Assembly: GCA_036897095.1 (NCBI GenBank)
Contig: JAYMSP010001987.1
Span: 1 to 27,142 of the forward strand
Direction: 5' to 3'
Length of the DNA stretch: 27,142 nt
From: Plantago elongata
Taxonomy: Eukaryota > Streptophyta > Magnoliopsida > Lamiales > Plantaginaceae
In this document: in pieces, positions 20,267-27,142 of the stretch
Layout of the letters: each line of letters opens with the position of its first letter
Numbering within the stretch: position 1 is the stretch's first letter
The notes under the pieces: generated by a model
Told to the model about the DNA's origin: nothing
The model's input: only the letters and a program-made list of their open reading frames with translations
Databases searched by the model: none
Position numbers and translations under genes: made by a program

Positions 20267-21243
20267 GTACGCCGACCGCCGGAAATTGGAATTGGGTTTG
20301 GCAGACTTGTGTGCCGAACAAAGTTTGTGTTTTTTTATGGCATGTGATTCGTGCTAATTTGCCCATTTGGTGTCCCTTAAACAGAGACCGATTGTGAAGG
20401 ATTTTACTTGTCCTATTTGTGATTGTTGTGATGAGAATGTGTTACACAAAGAGTGTGCTTATGCTAGACTTATTTGGGCCATTTCACCATTACCATATTT
20501 CATTGTTGCTTGTGAACTTGTTTCGATGAATGCGTGGCTTGACTTAGTTCGTAGCAAATTGTCTAAAGATGGGTTTGCTCTCTTTGTAACTTTGTGTTGG
20601 CAGATCTGGGGACACATGAACAGGTTGGTTAATGCCAAGGCAGGGTATGATGCCCATGACTCTGTCCTCTTTGCCCAGGATCTCTTTGCTCGGTTCAAGA
20701 TAGCCATAACAACATTTTTCAAACCACGACCTCCATCACCCAGTGAACAGTGGCAGCCTCTGCCTAAAGACTTTGTTAAAGTAAACTTTGATGCTTCTGT
20801 GCCTGCTATCGGGACTAGAGTAGGGCTGGACGTTGCCATTCGTGATTGGAACAGATTTTTGTTTTAGCTTGGAGATTCTGGTCCGTTCTGCATATTTGTT
20901 GTCCTGAAGTTGGCGAATCTTCGGGTGCTCGTTGCGTACTCGATTTGGCCTTTGAAGGTCAGTTCAGCAAGGTCATATTCGAGAGTGATTGCAAGTGGCT
21001 TGTGGAACAAATTCAACATCCATTCTCTTCTCTGGCTTCGTCAGGAGGAATTGTTCAAGATTTAAAACATTTACTTTGCTCTTTTTCGTTAGCCTCTATT
21101 CATTTTGTTAGGCATACTGCTAATGGTTTGGCTCATGTCTTGGCCAAAGATGTTAGTCTTGATAGTGAATGGTGGTAACATTTTACTAAACTTAAACTTT
21201 TGTAATTTTGATTAATTCAATGAAATTTTCTGGTTCTAAAAAA
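20267..21243 (+). mobile_element. 5'-truncated L1-type LINE (3' end of ORF2) with poly(A) tail
   Basis: The copy starts abruptly inside coding sequence at 20267 and runs through the zinc finger and RNase H end of a plant L1-type ORF2, a 3' untranslated region of about 60 bp and a run of A (from about 21238). It is bounded by a 16-bp target-site duplication with one mismatch. 5' truncation, poly(A) and a target-site duplication of this length are the signature of target-primed reverse transcription. A reverse-transcribed copy of a host RNase H-domain mRNA is a less likely alternative, since the zinc finger plus RNase H order is that of LINE ORF2. Confidence 0.85.
20269..21178 (+). pseudogene. 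LINE ORF2 C-terminus: zinc finger (zf-RVT) and RNase H (RVT_3)
   Basis: From 20281 the frame reads GNWNWVWQTCVPNKVCVFLW and ANLP, the start of the zf-RVT domain. After a one-base shift at about 20375-20390 it continues with the zinc site C-x2-C (20409-20420) and H-x2-C (20445-20456). The RNase H domain begins at about 20770 with FVKVNFDAS (first catalytic Asp) and IRDW; a second shift near 20847 moves the frame, which otherwise ends at a stop at 20865-20867. The new frame continues with FVLAWR, GESSGAR (the glutamate helix), VIFESDCKWLV (Asp) and FVRHTANGLAHVLAK (the last catalytic region) to a stop at 21176-21178. Plant L1 elements are known to carry this added RNase H. With two frameshifts and no reverse transcriptase it is dead. 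Confidence 0.85.
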
Positions 21244-21259
21244 AAAGTTATCTTTCATA
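21244..21259 (+). repeat. Target-site duplication of the LINE, right copy
   Basis: AAAGTTATCTTTCATA, one mismatch to the left copy at 20251-20266. The first A residues may belong to the poly(A) tail, so the certain part is GTTATCTTTCATA (13 bases). Confidence 0.85.
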
Positions 21260-22297
21260 TACATGTTATATGCGCTCAAATATTCAACAATATCTCTGGA
21301 CATCTTTGACATGTTAATTTGATTTATATCATTAAATATTTAAGGAAAAATTATGTTTTTTACCCCTTAAATTTGAGCCAATTACATATTCATCACTTAT
21401 ATTCATACAATTACATATACACCTAAAATCTCAGGTTTTTTAGTTGATCGTAAATAAAATAAATATAAAATAAAATTAATTGGACTTGGTTGCGATTTAC
21501 AATCTTCGATTTACTTCACATTTAGCTCTAATATTTTATAAATTACAACAACGACTCAATATTATTGTATTAAACGTCAATCAAATTTATTTTAAAGTAT
21601 ACCCAATCCATTTTCTCCTTCCTCCTTCCTTATCGTCTTAAAAAAAACTCCGAACTCCAACAACAAATTCGGTAGGTCGAAATTGAAACTCTGATGGAGG
21701 TCAAACGGCTACTCACGAAACCGAAACGGATCCAATTGAAGTTGTAAATAACTCTCCGACAGAGCTATTTACATATCTAAACGTGATATGACAATTGAAT
21801 ACAAAATTTAAATTGGTTGTTATTAAATATGAGAATGGTTATATAGTATGTAAATTTAGTGTACTGGGATTGTTGAGTATCATTTATTGATCGTATAGAA
21901 TGTCGTTTCATAATAGATTTCATGTTTTGTTCCACACACCCATGCATCGACATATTGTGTAAGGAACAACATTTTTATAAGAAGGTGTTGCAAAAAAATA
22001 ATAATTCCCCCATAGACTTGCCACTTTAAAAGTTAAAACCAATAATATACCCTCCATCACTCAATAAGAGGCCCATAACTTCACATGCATCCTTGTGATA
22101 TTTTGAACAACATAATCAACGACACTCAACTGAAAACCTTGTTTGTTTTTTTGTTTGTTTGTTTGCTTTCATACATATAATATTTTATTTTCATTTTCTC
22201 AACAATGATATCGGGTAATTTTAGCATAAGTCAATTTCCGATGATTTATTTTGTTCAACTCGAACCAATGCAAAAATTGCACTTGTTTGGCATTGAT
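21260..22297. other. AT-rich DNA without recognisable genes
   Basis: No coding frame with family resemblance. A phrase at 21931-21970 (CACACACCCA, then CATC, then AAGGAACAA) is similar to 22963-22995 on the other side of the second TRIM, which hints at an older repeat in this area. A pure GTTT run lies near 22141-22165. Confidence 0.4.
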
Positions 22298-22941
22298 TGT
22301 AACGAACTGACCACTAATGGTCCGAGATCCGAGCCATTGAGACGGCGAGGTTACTCATGATTGTCCCACACATATCTCATTGGTATAATATTGTCCGCTT
22401 GATCGGTGCCTGTAAGAATTTATTTTTGGAATCCCCAAAAGGCCTCATATAGGAAAGTGGTGGTCTACATATATACCATTTATTTGTTTCACTCTCAATC
22501 GATGTGGGATGTTGTTTATTACAATCTACACTCTTAAATTCTCGACGTCTCCGTCGAGCTTTCTTATGGGTTTACTGTCTGTCCCAAGACCAACCGTTCA
22601 TGAAGGACTCTAGCGGGCTTAAGTGGTGGCTCCCACCACCAATACATTTTAGCACTTTACCCCGCATATCACTTAGTTCATGTAGTTCTAGATAGTCATG
22701 TCCTGATACCAATTATAACAACCCGACCACTAATAGACCAAGACTCGGCCCATTGAGTAGGCGAGGTTACTCATGACTATCTTACACACATTCGTTGGTA
22801 TAGTATTGTACTATTTGGATTGGAACCCACACAAATTTGTTTTTGGAATCTACAAAAGGCCTCATACCATAGAGGAGTGGTGGTCTACATATATACCATT
22901 CATCGCTTTCACTCTCAATCAATGTGGGATTGGGTATTACA
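22298..22941 (-). mobile_element. Second TRIM element, reverse orientation, same family
   Basis: Two direct repeats of 226 and 228 bp (22298-22523 and 22714-22941) flank about 190 bp. Read on the minus strand each begins TGTAATA, has the CCCACAT block and GTATATATGTAGACCACCAC, and ends near GTTACA or an equivalent. On the minus strand the sequence next to the first LTR reads TTGGTATCAGGAC (22708-22696), a good match to an initiator tRNA-Met primer-binding site, and a purine-richer run (TTAAGAGTGTAGA) precedes the second LTR. The same core blocks occur in the TRIM at 18091-18740. The 9-bp word TTGGCATTG flanks both sides. No coding capacity; moves only with help of an autonomous element. Confidence 0.85.
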
Positions 22942-23956
22942 TTGGCATTGTTAACGACTTGTGTCACACACCCACCATCTTGTAAAGGAACAAACTGCTC
23001 ACTCTTAATATGAAATGTCAATCTCTTAACAATATAAATCTTATAATTCATCGGAGATTCTAATATCCACCACACTGCTTAGCATGGGGACTCATAATGA
23101 CAATCCATATGCCTCATAATCTTATCCCCATTTTCTCGATCAATGAAATTAACGATAATTTTATCTCTCCCTTTGTAAGGCATACCTATTGACCGGTGGA
23201 TATTATAGTTCCATGTTGCTATGTGCTTGATATTTAAGCATCATATATGAGTTGTGTGGAAATGTGGATCTATTTTTTATTATATAAAATCAATAACAAT
23301 ACTAGACTTAAATAAAGGTTTAGAAATAATAATCACGTAAAATATAATTAACATACATAAATTAATCTAATGAACTATAATTAATGATTAGTGCATGTTG
23401 TTAAATGGAAATCACTTTTATTGAAGGTAGCACCAGTGCCCCTCATTCGATAGATGTGATAAGATTGTTAACATTAAGGAAAACATTCATCTATTGTTAG
23501 CTATTTGTAGTGGTTCTTCAAATAAGGAAACCTAGAAATCTTTTATTGGACTACATGGAGTATCATTTGTAGGTGTAAAAATAATATGTGTATGAAAATA
23601 ATCTGGACCAAGATATGAATTAGGTATATGCTCATGGTTAGAATATATACGTGCTTGGGACAATTGTATGGATATAATCACACTTTTTGAATAAAAATGT
23701 ACTTTGAAATTCTTATACATCTTACTCTCATTATCACCGTCGACAACTCTGTCTCCAATGTGTATTATTACTAAAATTAAAATTATCTTAAGTGAAATAA
23801 ACACTTAGTTACCTACAATCACATGCTCTTTGGAACTATGAGGACTCAATGAATCTCATATTTTGAATGAGCACATTGTCGCATTAACAATGTCAAATCT
23901 ACAACCTCGCTGAATCAATCGTGTTACCTATCTAAACTCCCCGTCAATATAAATTA
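22942..23956. other. AT-rich DNA, one open frame of unknown meaning
   Basis: Apart from the minus-strand frame 23532-23804 described separately, nothing could be recognised. The stretch ends where the long LTR begins with TGTAA at 23957; no polypurine tract stands before it, so the LTR is a left LTR or a solo LTR and not the right end of an element in this window. Confidence 0.4.
23532..23804 (-). pseudogene. Unrecognised open frame (90 codons), possible exon remnant
   Basis: The minus strand is open from ATG at 23804 to a stop at 23532. The first ~20 residues are hydrophobic (ISLKIILILVIIHI) and read like AT-rich non-coding sequence. From about residue 19 composition is more protein-like: DRVVDGDNESKMYKNFKVHF, then SQARIYSNHEHIPNS and YLGPDYFHTHIIFTPT, ending SPIKDF. 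An acceptor-like TTTTAATTTTAG lies at about 23779-23768, so the second part might be an exon of a lost gene or element. I do not recognise the family and there is no neighbouring exon that I can identify. It could be a chance frame. Confidence 0.25.
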
Positions 23957-24289
23957 TGTAAGAGCCGAGAATTTTATTCTGTGTATCCGAAATTAACTCA
24001 GCAATAATATTATTATTTAACTGATCAGTGACTACTAACTCAACGTGTGCGAATATATTTAACCTTTAACGACGAGTCAAATTCGGAAATTAACGACCGG
24101 TTATGATCGCCAGTTAATTACGAATAAACATTTGATATGAAATTGATAAAATAATAATAAAATTAATAAAATAAAAATATTTATTTTAATTTTATACGGC
24201 TTTAATTCGTCTTAAATATCGCCCGGAAGTCGATTTTATATTTTTTCGGAATTTATTTCCGAGCCGTTTGGAGTCCAGAAGAACCAGGT

Positions 24290-24300
24290 GTATATAATGG
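24290..24300 (+). promoter_or_regulatory. TATA box of the long LTR
   Basis: GTATATAATGG about 335 bp after the LTR start, followed about 30-40 bp later by a pyrimidine-rich CTTCTTCTTCTTC tract (24327-24340), a common setting for a plant transcription start. This marks the U3/R border of the LTR near 24320. Confidence 0.5.
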
Positions 24301-24730
24301 TAAAATGACCATTATACCCCCACTTATCTTCTTCTTCTTCTCCAATTTCCTTCTCCTTCCCATTCCATTCTCCTCCCCGCCGCCGTGATCCACCAATCAA
24401 AGTCGATTTCTTCGCCACAAAGCTAGCCGCCGCGGGAAAAGACGGCCTTGCTCCTATTGACGCGTGGAACGGAGTTAACTGGGCGCGTGGCGGTTGGAGA
24501 AAAAAGGGGCGGGACACTTGGCAACATCCGGAGCTATTCCGGCCAAAGTGAGGCGGTGACCCCTCCCTACAAATTCCGTCTTTCCTCCTCATTTCCGTCA
24601 CCACACCACCCGCTCCGCTCTCTCTTTCGCCTCTTTCCGCCTCAAGCCACCGCCCGTTCCATCACCACCGCCCTCAATTTCTCTCACCACCGCGCCTACT
24701 TTTCGGACAGTGTCGTCTCGCACGATCGAT

Positions 24731-24950
24731 TCCGGTTAGTGACCTTTTCCCTTTTCGATTACAATCGAATTTCGGGAATAGTGTGATTAATTTTTCTCTG
24801 CCGCACAGCCACACCACCTCGCTTCATATCGCCACCATTCCCCGCCTACTCGACTATTCACTCTTGTCTCGATCAATCTCTCCGGTTAGTGCTATCTTCC
24901 TTTTTCGATTATAGTCGAATTTCGGGAATGGGAACAGTGATTAATTGTTG
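24731..24950 (+). repeat. Internal duplication in the LTR leader, offset 150 bp
   Basis: TCCGGTTAGTG, TTTTTCGATTA, GTCGAATTTCGGGAAT and GTGATTAATT phrases occur at 24731-24798 and again at 24881-24950. Similarity extends upstream (CGCCTACT, CTCGC/CTCGA, CGATC phrases), so the original unit is about 150 bp. Confidence 0.75.
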
Positions 24951-26066
24951 CTTGATTATCGTTGCAATATGCTGTTTAATTATGTAGCCTGCTGCGTTTA
25001 ATTAAGCTATTGTATGTCGGTCTCGTTATGCTTAGTCTGCGTACTTATGGAGTTACTCGGATAGGTTAGTATCTATGACCTGCGTGTGTGTAATGGTGTG
25101 TGTGTCTGAGTATACTGGTTTGCTGCGCTTCATTAAACTGTTGGGTGTCGAGTCCGATCTTGTTATGCTGCGTCTACCTTGTTGAGTCAAGTGCTGCCTG
25201 TTGAGTTAGTCTGTTGTTGGTCACTGCCTTGCCGGCAGTGCGTGTGCTAAGTGATATGTCGCGGGTATGCTGCTCGTATTAATTTTGTCAACTGTGCATT
25301 AGAAATACTTACTGCGTGTGTAGTTGAGTCTTGTGTGTGTTGCTATATGTTATGCGTGACTGCGGGATGGTGCGTCTAGTGGAGTTGAATGTCGACTGGC
25401 TGTCGACTAGTAGTGTAGTGAACTGTTACAGTCCAAGTCCGGTACTGTTTATCTGTGGTGCGTATCTGTTGGTTTCATTTGTTCATGCCAGTGATCATTT
25501 TGAGAAGATTCTGTGGTTTGCTACTCGTAAATGCAACTTAGAGAGTTGGTATAGGTAATTCATCTGCCTGTGGTGTTGTATTGAGTCCATATGTTGTGTG
25601 CGCGGTGTTGTACTACTGGATTGTGTAAGCTAAATTGACCTGTGCATCGAGGTTGTGAGTCATGTGTATGCGGCGTATGTGGATATCGACCGGTGGTCGA
25701 CTGCTACGTGTAAGTTGAATTATCTGTGTTGAGTTAAGCTGTAGGATAGCACTGTTCGTATCAGATTACCGTAGTAAGTAGGTCTGCCTTGTCCTATACT
25801 CGCTAGCTTGAGATTGAGTATGTCTAATTGATGTATTTAATTGTCTATGAGGTCGTTTGAACCTGTTGAAGTAAAGTAAGTACGTCGGGCGATCTCACAT
25901 GATTATATGGAAGTAGATGCGTAAGTGCATTTCGTATCGTTACTTGCTTGTAATTTCTGTTGGGGGAAACATTAAGGGAGTCATAAAAATTATTGGGCAT
26001 TAAAGTTAAGTAGTATTGTCTATTTATTAGGAATTACGAAGTTGCGTAGCTTGCAAGATATTCAAG

Positions 26067-26352
26067 GTGAGTGATAGCTGGCCTTCGGCATCAGGCCCTG
26101 GGAAAGTTAAAGTGCCACTGTTCATTCCTTGCTCTTTCATACCTGTTCCTGTCTACTTACCAGCTTGCCTAACTCTGACTCCGACTACGCGACTACTAAC
26201 TACGATTATGTGAGTGATAACTGGCTTTCGGCATCAGGCCTTGGGAAAGTTTGCTACTGTTCATTCCTTGCATTTTCATAACCGTTCATGTTATTTGCCT
26301 GACTGTCTAACCCTGACTACGACTACTCGACGACGATTGACTAACTCCGACT
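26067..26352 (+). repeat. Tandem duplication of about 143 bp in the LTR
   Basis: GTGAGTGATA, CTTCGGCATCAGGCC, TGGGAAAGTT, CACTGTTCATTCCTTGC and the following CTGACT-rich part occur at 26067-26209 and 26210-26352. The left LTR copy has this block once (about 266-400), so the duplication is specific to this copy or was lost in the other. Confidence 0.8.
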
Positions 26353-26477
26353 CGCTTACCGATATAGATTGCTAACTGTATAACTGTAGACGACCTGTAC
26401 TTAGGATACCTTACCGGTATTGACATAATGTTCTATTGTTCCGGTTACTGATTAATACTGTACCTCGAGCCCGTTTA

Positions 26478-26560
26478 CTGAACTTGTTTACTGATCATGT
26501 TTACTGATACTGTTACTGATCTTGCATACTAAACCTGTTTACTAATCCTCATGAACTGCA
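26478..26560 (+). repeat. Short tandem TGTTTACTGATC-like repeats
   Basis: Five to six degenerate copies of a 12-15 bp word (TTTACTGAACTTG, TTTACTGATCATG, TTTACTGATACTG and so on). The left LTR copy has only about two (around 528-555). Confidence 0.7.
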
Positions 26561-26725
26561 TTGCACGAAAACTGTATTTTTGAAAAGCAACCACACACTG
26601 GTTTTTTAAAATTTTGGGGAAACCGTACTGGTCAACACTGTCGACACACTGTTACTGATATTGGGTGATGCCACCTACAACAATACTGTTACTTTTAAGG
26701 ACTATTCAAACGGTCCTATATAATT

Positions 26726-26927
26726 GGGTTGCGATGGGTTGCACCTATCATTCTATGCAACACCTGAGAGGTCGCTCCTCCACACCCAAACTCATATATA
26801 TTCGGGTTGCGATGGGTTCGTGTCCATCAACGCAACACCTGAGGTCACTCCTCCACTGTTATGAATTCGGGTTGCGATGGGTTCGTGTCCATCAATGCAA
26901 CACCTGAGGTCACTCCTCCTCTCTATC
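26726..26927 (+). repeat. Three tandem hairpin units in the LTR
   Basis: Units start GGGTTGCGATGGGTT at 26726 (78 bp), 26804 (65 bp) and 26869 (59 bp) and share GCAACACCTGAG and CACTCCTCC-type ends. In units 2 and 3 GTTGC-GATGG pairs with CCATC-GCAAC (26806-26815 with 26824-26836, and 26871-26880 with 26889-26901) across an 8-base loop with a 3-base bulge. The left LTR copy has one related hairpin at 732-768. Confidence 0.85.
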
Positions 26928-27142
26928 GGGTTATTTGACCAATACCTGATCCATATGGTCTAGCCCCAGACAGTTACTATTTAGTACTATAAATCTGGCA
27001 CTTTTCATGTGCTATGATTACTGATTGACTGTTACTGGTTTCCCTGTTTTAAAAAGTGCCGACCCGCGTGTTGTGTTGGTTGCTGTACTGTTGCATTCAT
27101 ACGCATATTCATGCATGCTTGATTATCCTCACTGAGTCCATG

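Larger units (their letters stand above)
23957..27142 (+). mobile_element. 5' part of a long LTR (family L), cut by window edge
   Basis: Starts TGTAAGAGCCGAG at 23957 and runs to the window edge; 25793-27142 matches 1-1003, whose continuation ends TTACA at 1253, giving a complete LTR of about 3.4 kb. U3 is short: a TATATAATGG box at 24291 puts the start of transcription near 24320, so about 3.1 kb of R and U5 follows. That part is richer in G+C, begins with a CTTCTTCTTC tract, and contains several internal duplications. No long coding frame with family resemblance occurs inside. The family of the internal domain is unknown. Differences from the left copy, mostly repeat expansions, indicate two independent insertions of some age. 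Confidence 0.65.

Noticed and set aside
20459-20839. Minus-strand frame of 126 codons
   Set aside because: Mirror of the LINE zinc finger and RNase H frame on the + strand.
22504-23075. Open frames across the second TRIM
   Set aside because: They follow the TRIM repeat and its flank; the TRIM is non-coding.
24236-24786. Frames of 112-122 codons in the G+C-rich LTR leader
   Set aside because: Present on both strands in a Pro/Ser/Arg-rich region, no family resemblance, and the long LTR's TATA box and leader explain the composition.
25331-25558. 75-codon frame in the right LTR
   Set aside because: Sits in leader sequence of the LTR, not supported by any motif.
1-27142. Both long-LTR parts as the two LTRs of a single 22.7-kb element
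   Set aside because: After 1253 there is no primer-binding site and before 23957 no polypurine tract, and the parts present (3' end at left, 5' end at right) fit two separate insertions facing outwards.

Overview
This window looks like intergenic, transposon-rich nuclear DNA of a flowering plant, probably a eudicot. The evidence is the set of element families: a Tat-lineage Ty3/gypsy element with two RNase H regions and antisense genes, a plant-type L1 LINE tail with its own RNase H domain, Helitron helicase debris, two small TRIM elements beginning near a CCCACATCG block, and long AT-rich stretches between them. I found no intact host gene, rRNA, tRNA or CRISPR array. The species cannot be told from the sequence.

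Layout, left to right. (1) 1-1253 is the 3' part of a very long LTR (about 3.4 kb when complete) ending TTACA. (2) 1254-~13758 is a badly eroded Tat-lineage Ty3/gypsy element on the + strand that lacks its left end. It carries gag C-terminus, protease, reverse transcriptase, RNase H, a second RNase H and integrase (to 6070), then a seven-and-a-half copy array of a 65-bp hairpin repeat (6184-6670), then antisense genes with their own TATA boxes (7024-10069 and 10963-11343), and an LTR-like right end with two polypurine-tract-like blocks. (3) 13759-16510 is AT-rich DNA whose last ~930 bp is an old, very diverged minisatellite. (4) 16518-18774 is scrambled and partly duplicated Helitron (Pif1-like) helicase debris, with a TRIM inserted in its last coding exon (18091-18740). 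(5) 20267-21243 is a 5'-truncated LINE copy with a poly(A) tail and a 16-bp target-site duplication. (6) 22298-22941 is a second TRIM of the same family in reverse orientation. (7) 23957-27142 is the 5' part of another copy of the long LTR seen at the left edge, starting TGTAA and cut by the window edge.

How the parts relate. The window is a nested graveyard, not a set of cooperating genes. Relative order can be read in places: the long-LTR element at the left abuts truncated Tat gag sequence, the TRIM is younger than the Helitron debris it splits, and the LINE still has a nearly perfect target-site duplication although its reading frame is shifted twice. The most unusual pieces are the antisense gene block of the Tat element, including a small 126-residue frame that is still open; the 65-bp array in which most units can fold as a hairpin; and the repeated, differently composed hairpin module inside the long LTR. 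I saw no convincing new defence, toxin or biosynthetic system.
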